DNA from: Pseudopedobacter saltans DSM 12145
GTDB taxonomy: Bacteria; Bacteroidota; Bacteroidia; Sphingobacteriales; Sphingobacteriaceae
Length of the DNA stretch: 64,000 nucleotides
Assembly: GCF_000190735.1 (NCBI RefSeq)
Contig: NC_015177.1
Span: forward strand, 1,054,001-1,118,000
Direction: 5' to 3'
Shown here: in pieces, positions 17,359 to 24,833 of the stretch
How positions within the stretch are numbered: the stretch's first letter is position 1
Layout of the letters: every line of letters starts with the position of its first letter
Translations under genes and position numbers: made by a program
The notes under the pieces: generated by a model
The model's input: the letters and a program-made list of their open reading frames with translations, nothing else
Databases searched by the model: none
Told to the model about the DNA's origin: nothing

Positions 17359-20028
17359 ATGCTTATAAGGGGAAACCAGATCAAGACAAATTCATTTAGA
17401 GATTCAAAAACATCTAAGTCTGACCATAGCAAACAGGAAGTAAAGAAACAGAAAAGAGAGTTGTTTCCTAAACTTAGTTTTAACAATGATAAGGCGGTAA
17501 AGATTACAGGATTGTTTTTGCTTTTGCTGGCTATCTACTTTTTTGTAGCTTTTTGTTCTTATCTCTTTACCTGGGAAGAGGATATGAGTTATGTTGTGGA
17601 TGCAAATGGTGGCTGGAATAATCTGTTTAAAACGTCAGAAGAATTAAAATCAAATGGAGTCCTTAATCCGGATATCCAGAACTGGGCAGGTAAACTTGGT
17701 GCTTTACTTTCACATCAATTTATTTACCAATGGTTTGGAATATCGTCATTCATATTTGTTTTCATATTTACAGTATTAGGATATCGACTATTATTTAAAG
17801 TAACCCTTTTTCCAATTGTTAAAACGTTAGGCTACAGTTTCTTTCTTTTGATTTTTTCTTCCCTTTTTATAGCCTATTTTCATGCTTATATCAGCGATTA
17901 TCCGCATTTTCTGGAAGGGGAGTTTGGTTTCTATCTCAATCAGCTATTAAAAGCTCAGATTGGCTCGGCTGGTGTTGCGGGAATACTGGCTTTCTCCGCC
18001 TTAACAACTTTGGTTATAGCGTATAATATTGATTTTAAACTGCCGGAAAGGAAAAACAGACCAGCGGAAGAGAATGAGATTGATGAGGAAATAAATATTG
18101 AAGAACCTGTTTATCAAAGAAATCCAATAAGAAGGACAGAATCTGTTATTTCGGATGATGATGAAGCAGAAGTACAAATAGCTCCTGTTTTTAATAAATC
18201 TTTAGAGAACGTCGTTACGCCTCCTGTTGGCGTGGCGGATATTGATAGAAAATCATCTGTTTCTCAGCTTATTCCTCCCATAGCTAATAATCTGGACAAT
18301 TTGGATGATGAATCTATTGAGGAGGCCGCTGTTAAAACAGAGTTTGAGATTCCGGTAAACAGAAAGCCGGGGGAGAATAGGGTAAGGGAGAGTTTGGCTC
18401 TGGAAACAGTTATCCCGGATCAGGAGCCAACAATAGAAGATCAGGAACCGGAATTTACAGTACAATTATCAGAGGAAGAAGCAAAAGCTAAAGATCTTGT
18501 AGAGCAATTTGGTACTTATGATCCCACATTAGATTTATCATCTTATAAGCATCCAACGGTAGATCTGTTGGAAAACTACGGAGTAAATAAGATAGCGGTA
18601 GACGCGGAGGAACTGGAAGCCAATAAAAACAAGATCGTTGAAACCCTTAATAATTACAATATTGAGATCGACAAAATTAAGGCTACAATAGGTCCTACAG
18701 TGACGCTTTACGAAATTATTCCGGCACCGGGAGTACGTATTTCGAAAATAAAAAATCTGGAAGATGATATAGCATTGAGTTTGGCCGCGCTGGGAATCCG
18801 TATCATTGCGCCAATGCCCGGTAAAGGTACTATTGGTATAGAAGTTCCAAACAGGCATCCAGAGATGGTACCGATGCGTTCTATAATTACAACAGAGAAA
18901 TTCCAGAAAACAGAAATGGATTTACCTATTGCTTTAGGAAAAACTATTTCTAATGAAGTATTTATTGCTGATTTGGCAAAAATGCCACATATGTTGGTGG
19001 CTGGTGCAACTGGTCAGGGTAAATCGGTTGGTATTAACACTATTCTGGTTTCTTTACTTTATAAAAAGCATCCGTCTCAGCTTAAGTTTGTATTGGTCGA
19101 CCCGAAAAAGGTAGAGTTAACTCTGTTCAAAAAAATCGAAAGACATTTTCTGGCAAAACTTCCCGGCGAGGAGGATGCTATTATCACCGATACGAAAAAG
19201 GTTATCAATACATTAAACTCTCTTTGTATCGAGATGGATCAACGTTACGATTTGCTGAAGGATGCGGGAGTTAGAAACTTGAAAGAATATAACACCAAAT
19301 TTATCAATAGAAAACTGAATCCAAACAATGGACACCGCTTTTTACCGTTTATAGTATTGGTAGTCGATGAGTTTGCGGATTTGATGATGACGGCAGGTAA
19401 AGAGGTAGAAACGCCGATTGCCAGACTAGCGCAATTGGCGAGAGCTATTGGGATACACTTAATTATTGCTACGCAGCGTCCGTCTGTAAATATCATTACA
19501 GGTACTATTAAGGCGAACTTCCCTGCCCGTTTGGCGTTTAGAGTGACTTCAAAAATTGATTCGCGAACTATTTTAGACACCGGAGGAGCCGATCAATTGA
19601 TAGGAAAAGGGGATATGTTACTTTCAACAGGTAGCGATTTAATCAGGTTGCAATGTGCTTTTGTCGATACTCCGGAGGTAGACAATGTTTGTGAATATAT
19701 AGGTGAACAAAGGGGGTATCCGTCTGCTTTCATGTTGCCAGAATACGTTGGCGACGAGGGGGAAGGAGGAGGAGCGAAAGACTTTGATCCGGATGACAGA
19801 GATCCATTATTTGAAGACGCGGCCCGCTTAATTGTGATGCATCAACAGGGATCTACATCATTAATTCAAAGAAAACTAAAGTTGGGATATAACAGAGCAG
19901 GTAGAATAATAGATCAGTTAGAGGCGGCAGGAGTGGTTGGCCCATTTGAAGGAAGTAAAGCCAGAGAAGTACTCATTCCAGATGATTACGCGTTGGAACA
20001 ATTCTTGGATACCTTAAATGGAAAATAG
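17359..20028 (+). CDS. ftsK: DNA translocase FtsK/SpoIIIE
   Basis: 889 residues. The N-terminal part has about four membrane segments (50-235), then an acidic, low-complexity linker (about 235-390) and the motor: Walker A GATGQGKSV at 549-557, Walker B VLVVDEFADLM, and IATQRPSVNIITG. The C-terminal winged-helix gamma domain (from about 815) carries the RKLKLGYNRAGRIIDQLE signature that reads chromosome polarity sequences. It couples septation to chromosome dimer resolution with XerC/D; a xerD gene lies at 49.4 kb. The next gene is lolA-like, a common Bacteroidota order. Confidence 0.96.
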   Translation: MLIRGNQIKTNSFRDSKTSKSDHSKQEVKKQKRELFPKLSFNNDKAVKITGLFLLLLAIYFFVAFCSYLFTWEEDMSYVVDANGGWNNLFKTSEELKSNGVLNPDIQNWAGKLGALLSHQFIYQWFGISSFIFVFIFTVLGYRLLFKVTLFPIVKTLGYSFFLLIFSSLFIAYFHAYISDYPHFLEGEFGFYLNQLLKAQIGSAGVAGILAFSALTTLVIAYNIDFKLPERKNRPAEENEIDEEINIEEPVYQRNPIRRTESVISDDDEAEVQIAPVFNKSLENVVTPPVGVADIDRKSSVSQLIPPIANNLDNLDDESIEEAAVKTEFEIPVNRKPGENRVRESLALETVIPDQEPTIEDQEPEFTVQLSEEEAKAKDLVEQFGTYDPTLDLSSYKHPTVDLLENYGVNKIAVDAEELEANKNKIVETLNNYNIEIDKIKATIGPTVTLYEIIPAPGVRISKIKNLEDDIALSLAALGIRIIAPMPGKGTIGIEVPNRHPEMVPMRSIITTEKFQKTEMDLPIALGKTISNEVFIADLAKMPHMLVAGATGQGKSVGINTILVSLLYKKHPSQLKFVLVDPKKVELTLFKKIERHFLAKLPGEEDAIITDTKKVINTLNSLCIEMDQRYDLLKDAGVRNLKEYNTKFINRKLNPNNGHRFLPFIVLVVDEFADLMMTAGKEVETPIARLAQLARAIGIHLIIATQRPSVNIITGTIKANFPARLAFRVTSKIDSRTILDTGGADQLIGKGDMLLSTGSDLIRLQCAFVDTPEVDNVCEYIGEQRGYPSAFMLPEYVGDEGEGGGAKDFDPDDRDPLFEDAARLIVMHQQGSTSLIQRKLKLGYNRAGRIIDQLEAAGVVGPFEGSKAREVLIPDDYALEQFLDTLNGK

Positions 20029-20041
20029 GAGAAAATTAGAG

Positions 20042-20692
20042 ATGAAAAGATTGAATTATTTTTTGACTATAGTTTTAATATTGTTTGCGGGAAATGTTTT
20101 GGCCCAAAATGATCCAAAAGCAAAATCTATTTTGGCAGATGTAAGCAAGAAGTTTAGAAGCTATAATGTTGTAAAAGCCGATTTCACTTATACATTTACA
20201 AATAGACAGGCAAATGAGACACAAAGTCAATCTGGTACTTTGTGGGTACAATCTAAGTTTAATAAATATAAAGTCAATCTTCCAGGGCAGGAAATTGTAT
20301 CGGATGGTAAAAATCAATGGACTTATCTGAAAGAAGATAACGAAGTGCAGATTGCAGAAATAGATAACAGTCCTGATGCTTTAAATCCCGCGCAAATATT
20401 TACGATTTATGAAAAGGGATTTAAATATGTTTATATCGGGGATTCTAAACTAAATGGTAAAGTTGTTCATCAAATAGAATTGGCTCCTTTAGCTAGTAGA
20501 TCATTTTCAAAAATTAAGTTGTTAATAGATAAAGCTTCAAAAACTATTAGTTCTTTTGCCGTTTATGATAAGAATGGCAATATCTACAGCTATTTGATAA
20601 AAACGTTTATACCAAATGTTAACGTTTCAGCTTCTACCTTTGCCTTTGATCAGAAAAAATATCCGGGAGTAGAAGTTGTCGATTTACGTTAA
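20042..20692 (+). CDS. lolA: LolA-like outer-membrane lipoprotein carrier
   Basis: 216 residues from the ATG at 20042, which starts a signal peptide (MKRLNYFLTIVLILF...LAQ); a start at 20018 inside ftsK would add eight charged residues. The rest has the LolA pattern of amphipathic beta strands with KADFTYTF and GTLWVQSKFNKYKVNLPG. LolA shuttles lipoproteins across the periplasm. Located directly behind ftsK, as in many Bacteroidota. Confidence 0.85.
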   Translation: MKRLNYFLTIVLILFAGNVLAQNDPKAKSILADVSKKFRSYNVVKADFTYTFTNRQANETQSQSGTLWVQSKFNKYKVNLPGQEIVSDGKNQWTYLKEDNEVQIAEIDNSPDALNPAQIFTIYEKGFKYVYIGDSKLNGKVVHQIELAPLASRSFSKIKLLIDKASKTISSFAVYDKNGNIYSYLIKTFIPNVNVSASTFAFDQKKYPGVEVVDLR

Positions 20693-20779
20693 GAGTTTAT
20701 TGGCAATTTTTAATTTATTTGTTTTCTGTCTCATACTTTTGATTTTTTGACTTTTAACTCTTAACTTTTGACTTAAAAT

Positions 20780-21058
20780 ATGTCGTTGTCTGTAACTAAT
20801 CATACTCTGGAAAAATTAGAAAATTTGTTAAAAGAATTGGGCTACAAGGTGAGGTACGAAAAAGGTAATTTCAGAACCGGGTCTTGTGTTATAGAGACCA
20901 GTAAAATGGTTGTGGTCAATAAATTCTCTAATCTGGAAAGTAAAATAGCTGCTTTAGCAGAAATGGCAAAGAATATCGATGTTGAAGATGATAACATGAT
21001 GAGTGAGAAATTTAAACAGTTTTATTATTCACTGAAACAAACTACACTACGCTTTTGA
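20780..21058 (+). CDS. Small conserved protein of unknown function
   Basis: 92 residues, soluble, mixed helix and strand (LEKLENLLKELGYKVRYEKGNF...CVIETSKMVVVNKF). I recognise no family. Its stop overlaps the start of the hydrolase downstream (TTGA), so the two are probably translated together. Confidence 0.75.
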   Translation: MSLSVTNHTLEKLENLLKELGYKVRYEKGNFRTGSCVIETSKMVVVNKFSNLESKIAALAEMAKNIDVEDDNMMSEKFKQFYYSLKQTTLRF

Positions 21059-21819
21059 AAGTTACATTTTTAGGTACAGGGACCTCGCAGGGCGTTCCGG
21101 TTATTGCTTGTAGTTGTCCTGTTTGTCTTTCGAAGAATAAGAAGGATAAACGGCTAAGAAGCAGTATTCTGATAGAATCAGGGACAACTACGGTTGTTAT
21201 TGATACAGGTCCTGATTTCAGATATCAAATGCTACGTAAAAATGTACAGAGTTTAGATGCCGTAGTTTTTACCCATGAGCATAAAGATCATATCGCCGGA
21301 TTAGATGATGTAAGGGCATTTAATTACAAGCAACAATCTGCAATGGAGGTTTATGCCACCGATAATGTACAACAATCTTTGAAACGCGAATTTTACTATG
21401 TCTTTTCTGAATTTAAATATCCAGGCATACCTTTACTGAATCTACACACTATTGATAAAGATGAGGCTTTTGAAATTGGCGATATTAAATTCATGCCAGT
21501 AGAAGTTATGCACTATAAATTACCAGTATTGGGTTTCAGGATTAATGATTTTGTTTATCTGACCGACGCTAAAACAATCTCTAATGAAGAGTTTGGAAAA
21601 ATAGAAGGAGCTAAATTTCTGGTTTTAAATGCACTTCAAAAAGAAAACCATATATCTCATCTCACGTTTCAGGAAGCTATTGACCTCGCTAATAGAGTTA
21701 AAGCAGATCACACATTTTTTACCCATATAAGTCATAAACTTGGTAAGTATGAAGATGTGAGTAAAGAACTTCAACCTAATATTTCGCTGGCTTATGACGG
21801 ATTGGAAATAAATATTTGA
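21055..21819 (+). CDS. Metallo-beta-lactamase-fold hydrolase, PhnP-like
   Basis: 254 residues beginning with a TTG codon that overlaps the previous stop (TTGA); translation from TTG gives the first beta strand MKVTFLGTGTSQG, and no ATG fits. The metal-binding motif THEHKDH gives His74, His76, Asp78 and His79; further ligands are in VMHYK, TDAK and THISHKLG. CPVC near residue 21 is a cysteine pair seen in PhnP-type phosphodiesterases. Substrate probably a cyclic phosphate or phosphodiester. Last gene before the tRNA. Confidence 0.88.
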   Translation: MKVTFLGTGTSQGVPVIACSCPVCLSKNKKDKRLRSSILIESGTTTVVIDTGPDFRYQMLRKNVQSLDAVVFTHEHKDHIAGLDDVRAFNYKQQSAMEVYATDNVQQSLKREFYYVFSEFKYPGIPLLNLHTIDKDEAFEIGDIKFMPVEVMHYKLPVLGFRINDFVYLTDAKTISNEEFGKIEGAKFLVLNALQKENHISHLTFQEAIDLANRVKADHTFFTHISHKLGKYEDVSKELQPNISLAYDGLEINI

Positions 21820-21844
21820 TTTTTCCGGATATCAACTATATTTG
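21815..21844 (+). promoter_or_regulatory. Promoter of tRNA-Leu
   Basis: TTTG at 21815-21818, 18 bases, then TATATTTG at 21837-21844: a near-perfect Bacteroidota housekeeping promoter, placed 12 bases before the tRNA 5' end. It overlaps the end of the hydrolase gene. Confidence 0.75.
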
Positions 21845-21856
21845 CCGGTAAAATAA

Positions 21857-21939
21857 GCCCAGGTGGCGAAATTGGTAGACGCACCATCTTGAGGGGGTGG
21901 CGCCTTATAGGCGTGGCAGTTCGAATCTGCTCCTGGGCA
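21857..21939 (+). tRNA. tRNA-Leu (GAG)
   Basis: 83 nucleotides. The acceptor stem pairs GCCCAGG with CCTGGGC (7 bp), discriminator A, no encoded CCA. The long variable arm of a class II tRNA is visible (CGCCTTATAGGCG) and the T loop is TTCGAAT. The anticodon loop is TTGAGGG between stems CCATC and GGTGG, so the anticodon is GAG (leucine). The 3' end is the integration target of the adjoining element. Confidence 0.97.
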
Positions 21940-21940
21940 C
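21928..21940. repeat. attL core, 13-bp direct repeat
   Basis: TGCTCCTGGGCAC covers the end of the T arm, the 3' acceptor strand and the discriminator of tRNA-Leu. The identical 13 bases recur at 43875-43887. Flanking bases differ immediately on both sides, which defines the repeat limits. Confidence 0.9.
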
Positions 21941-21953
21941 AAAATTATAAAGA

Positions 21954-21987
21954 AACCGCTTTTACAGCAATGTAAAGGCGGTTTTTT
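21954..21987 (+). terminator. Element-borne terminator behind tRNA-Leu
   Basis: A 12-bp stem with one wobble (arms 21954-21965 and 21972-21983) is followed by a T run. It lies 14 bases past attL, inside the element, so it replaces the host terminator that integration moved to the other side of attR. Confidence 0.7.
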
Positions 21988-21997
21988 GCTTTCAAAT
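21986..21997 (+). repeat. Putative integrase arm site 1
   Basis: TTGCTTTCAAAT. The same 12-mer occurs at 22036-22047 and 43801-43812, that is, near both ends of the element and in the same orientation. This is the layout expected of integrase arm-binding sites. Confidence 0.55.
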
Positions 21998-22035
21998 ATT
22001 TTCAAAACACTTTTTATTCATTCAAATGGAACGGT

Positions 22036-22047
22036 TTGCTTTCAAAT
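22036..22047 (+). repeat. Putative integrase arm site 2
   Basis: Second exact copy of TTGCTTTCAAAT, 50 bases after the first and 15 bases before the integrase start codon. Binding here could also repress the integrase gene. Confidence 0.55.
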
Positions 22048-22062
22048 CGTTGGAGGTTTTCT

Positions 22063-23232
22063 ATGCAAAAGATTTCTTATAGTGTCCGTTTTTTCGAGTA
22101 CAAGAAAAAAAGCGGAAAGGCCGGTATTTACCTGCAATTAGTGATTGATAGAGTAGCAAGAAGAATTCCTTTAGAAGAGGAATTTTACCCGGAATTATTT
22201 GATAAGGTTAAAGAGCAATTCCGTTATGATGGCATAAATGATGAGGAAATTACAGACTTGAACCTATTGTTAAATAAGTACAAAGCGAGAGCAAACGAAC
22301 TATTAAGAAGATATAGGCTAGCGGATAGGAAAGTAACTCATGACAGCTTTAAAATGGAGTTTCTGAATTACGCTTCCCGGGATAAATTCGTAGAATGGTC
22401 AAAACAAAAATTAGAATCGCTGAAAATGGGCGATTTAATTAAAACACAGACCTATAAGCACAAAAAATCCAGATTGAAACATTTTGAGGAATTTGCCGGG
22501 ACGGATATTTTGTTTAGCGAACTAACTCCGGAAAAAATTGCAGGCTTTGATAATCATTTAAGAAAGGTGAAGAAACTGAAACATAATTCCATTCAGGCTA
22601 TTCATGTAAGTATTAATGGCTTTATTCGTGAAGCTGTAGAATGTAAGGTCAATGTAGAAAATCCATACAAAAAATTTAAAATCAAGGCATATAAAAGAGG
22701 GAAAAGAGATCCTTTAGAAATAGACGAGCTTAAGCGGTTAAAACACTTATATAAAGCTCAACATTTAGAGGAAATACAGCAAGAGGTATTAAGGAAATAT
22801 CTATTTAGTTGTGAAACTGGTTTGAGAATTTCTGATAACAACGCCTTAGATTATGAAAATATCGAAAACAAAGTCTTAACCATTAATACAGTAAAAGGAG
22901 AAAGTTTTGGTGTAGTTGTTACCGTACCTTTAACTAAATATGCTATATCCTTAATAGATATTAAAAAGAGGAGAGGCCCGGTATTTAGAAATATATCTGA
23001 TCAAGTTGTAAATAGGAACTTAAAGGTCATTGCATCAAAGGCCGAGATCTACAGAAATTTAACTTTCCATAGTTCCCGAGATACTATGGCGACCAACTTT
23101 ATAGATGCCGGAGGAAATGCAGAAACTTTAAAAGAGTTGTTGGGACATAGCGATATTAAAACGACTATGATTTATGTCAAGATCAGCGAAGCCAGAAAGA
23201 AAAAACTGATCATGAATTTGGACAGCCTTTAA
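22063..23232 (+). CDS. int: Tyrosine recombinase, phage integrase
   Basis: 389 residues from the ATG at 22063; an in-frame TTG at 22036 lies within the arm-site repeat and is less likely. Domains: N-terminal arm-binding strand domain (1-95), SAM-like core-binding domain (about 108-205), catalytic domain (about 218-389). Catalytic residues are Arg255 (ETGLRISD), His336 and Arg339 (HSSRD), His362 (GHSD) and Tyr371 (MIYVK). It integrates and, with an excision factor not identified here, excises the element at tRNA-Leu. Transcribed away from attL. Confidence 0.95.
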   Translation: MQKISYSVRFFEYKKKSGKAGIYLQLVIDRVARRIPLEEEFYPELFDKVKEQFRYDGINDEEITDLNLLLNKYKARANELLRRYRLADRKVTHDSFKMEFLNYASRDKFVEWSKQKLESLKMGDLIKTQTYKHKKSRLKHFEEFAGTDILFSELTPEKIAGFDNHLRKVKKLKHNSIQAIHVSINGFIREAVECKVNVENPYKKFKIKAYKRGKRDPLEIDELKRLKHLYKAQHLEEIQQEVLRKYLFSCETGLRISDNNALDYENIENKVLTINTVKGESFGVVVTVPLTKYAISLIDIKKRRGPVFRNISDQVVNRNLKVIASKAEIYRNLTFHSSRDTMATNFIDAGGNAETLKELLGHSDIKTTMIYVKISEARKKKLIMNLDSL

Positions 23233-23280
23233 GAAGAAATACAACACCAACCTATGTTTTATAAATTTTGTCAAAAAATT

Positions 23281-23375
23281 TTGTGACAGCGTTTTTTTGT
23301 GACAAACCGTGTTTAAATAAAATAGAGGTGGTTTTTTCTGTCACAACCCGTCACAAAATTGGCATTTGTCACAAA
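23281..23375. repeat. TGTGACA cluster A
   Basis: Five copies of TGTGACA or its complement in 93 bases: direct at 23282 and 23298, inverted at 23339, 23350 (GTCACA only) and 23367. They fill the space between two convergent genes, the integrase and the last gene of the leftward operon, where no promoter is needed. The same motif clusters at 35.8-35.9 kb. Confidence 0.7.
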
Positions 23376-23382
23376 ATGAGAG

Positions 23383-23547
23383 TTAAAACAGGTCTAATTG
23401 CGAGCTTTTTACCTTACCAAAAGCATACACTATTTTAGTACCTTTTGCAATTATTTTACTCTTAACAGATCCGCCACGTTTACGGATCTTTGCAACGTGG
23501 TTTGTTAACGCTTTTTTGTTACTATGTGTCCTGGTATAAGTTTTCAT
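23383..23547 (-). CDS. Small basic phage protein
   Basis: 54 residues, strongly basic, beginning MKTYTRTHSNKKALTNHVAK and ending KSSQLDLF. The ATG is 1 base past the stop of the upstream gene (TGATATG), so it is coupled to it. No family recognised; size and charge suggest a nucleic-acid-binding or structural role. Last gene of the late operon. Confidence 0.65.
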   Translation of the reverse strand: MKTYTRTHSNKKALTNHVAKIRKRGGSVKSKIIAKGTKIVYAFGKVKSSQLDLF

Positions 23548-23548
23548 A

Positions 23549-24499
23549 TCACTTCATTTTAGCGTATTTGGCCATAGCCTTCATTAGATTATCCATAGGC
23601 GTTATAATAGCCTGCAATTCGTTGGGAGCCATATAAACCCCCGGAGTATATTTAATTTTGCTTAGGAAAGGATCCTTCACTTTTTTCTGCTTAAGCTTAT
23701 ACAAAATGTATTGCTCAAAAGCCCGGGCAAATATCTCGTTATTACGCAACCAATATTCGTCTTCGGCAAATAGAATACGCAGATTATTGTAATAAGAGGT
23801 AAAAGAAGATCTCACGTAAACAACGCCATTGCTTTCTAGTTTAGGTTTACCAGGCTTCCACATAATGGCATCCATAACCTTAAACATCAGATAACGCAAA
23901 GAACCGGCTTTATACTTATTTTCTATAACCGGACGTATGCTATGACCCAAAGTAAGCGAAGAAATGTTTTTGTCTTGGTCTATATACTTGCCGAAGAAGT
24001 AGTCTAAGAAATGGCCATACTCATGAGCATAAGAACCAAAACCCCCGGAAACCGAAAACATAACTTCCTTTAAACTGTCCGGAGTACCTTTCTTATACCT
24101 GGTTAAATTAATAACATCGCTCCAGGGTTCATAGTGCGCTAAAGCTTTTCCTTTTCCCCTGGATCCAAAAGAAATGGTTAATGTATTTTGTAAACCAACA
24201 TTATTACCAAAGTCCAGGATCTTGTTAAGGTTGTTTAGGCTAAGCGTTAATTGCTTAAGGTAGTTCCAGCGATCCTCAATAGTTACCCAGTTGCCAAACT
24301 CAATACCTTTTAATTTGAATTTGCTTAGAACGGCCGTATTAGGATTAAAATTGGTTTTTACCTGAGCATTGATAAAAGTACGGATCCCTTTATTGTTCCA
24401 ATATTTTTCGGCCATGCTACCCGTAGGATTTACTTTTCCCTGGTCACCTATTTTTTTGTTTTGGACTGTCTTTTTACTTGCTTTTTTAATGGCTGCCAT
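23549..24499 (-). CDS. Zincin metallopeptidase-like protein, LPD1-like
   Basis: 316 residues. His159-Glu160-Tyr-Gly-His163, extended as AHEYGHFLDYFFG, is a zinc-protease HExxH motif. The surroundings resemble the LPD1 domain known from large polyvalent proteins of phages and mobile elements, here as a stand-alone protein. The N-terminus is Lys-rich. Near the end of the late operon. Possible roles: virion maturation protease, or a protease injected with the DNA. Function inferred only. Confidence 0.6.
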   Translation of the reverse strand: MAAIKKASKKTVQNKKIGDQGKVNPTGSMAEKYWNNKGIRTFINAQVKTNFNPNTAVLSKFKLKGIEFGNWVTIEDRWNYLKQLTLSLNNLNKILDFGNNVGLQNTLTISFGSRGKGKALAHYEPWSDVINLTRYKKGTPDSLKEVMFSVSGGFGSYAHEYGHFLDYFFGKYIDQDKNISSLTLGHSIRPVIENKYKAGSLRYLMFKVMDAIMWKPGKPKLESNGVVYVRSSFTSYYNNLRILFAEDEYWLRNNEIFARAFEQYILYKLKQKKVKDPFLSKIKYTPGVYMAPNELQAIITPMDNLMKAMAKYAKMK

Positions 24500-24567
24500 A
24501 CGAGTGTTTTTTCTTTTGGGCTTAGTTTTGCAATTGGAGTTTTGATCTTCATGGGTTGTAAATTAAA

Positions 24568-24589
24568 AACTCCCTTTTTGGAGGGAGTT
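24568..24589 (-). terminator. Intra-operon terminator on the minus strand
   Basis: An 8-bp perfect stem (AACTCCCT with AGGGAGTT) and 6-base loop; read leftward it is followed by a T run. It overlaps the stop codon of the 81-residue gene, so it would reduce transcription of the metallopeptidase gene downstream. Confidence 0.6.
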
Positions 24590-24833
24590 AGTTAGCTTTT
24601 GCAGCTTCTTTTGCTGCTCGTTTTTCTTTTCTTCTTTCACCCCACTTATCTATCAACTTAAGAGCGATCTGCAAAACAGCAGAGACTATTGCGCCTTTAA
24701 GGTAAGTATTGGGATCTTGTAAAGCAGGCTGTACGTGTTGTACGGCTTCCGTTGCTATATTTGCTGTTGATTCGGCTACCGTACCAACAAAACCGGTTGT
24801 TCCGGCTAATATTGAAAATAGTGTTTTGTGCAT
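24588..24833 (-). CDS. Small membrane protein, holin candidate
   Basis: 81 residues. A weakly hydrophobic N-terminus (about 1-25), a clear membrane helix (about 46-62, GAIVSAVLQIALKLI), then a highly charged tail (GERRKEKRAAKEAAKAN). Small size, one or two helices and a basic tail fit a holin, and the two lysin genes are in the same operon 2.7 kb upstream. It directly follows the spike gene (TAA then ATG without a gap). A virion membrane protein is the alternative. Confidence 0.5.
   Translation of the reverse strand: MHKTLFSILAGTTGFVGTVAESTANIATEAVQHVQPALQDPNTYLKGAIVSAVLQIALKLIDKWGERRKEKRAAKEAAKAN

Noticed and set aside
24448-24552. 34-residue basic open frame (MKIKTPIAKLSPKEKTLVWQ...) on the minus strand
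   Set aside because: It overlaps the metallopeptidase gene by 52 bases and follows a terminator; nothing beyond its basic composition supports it.
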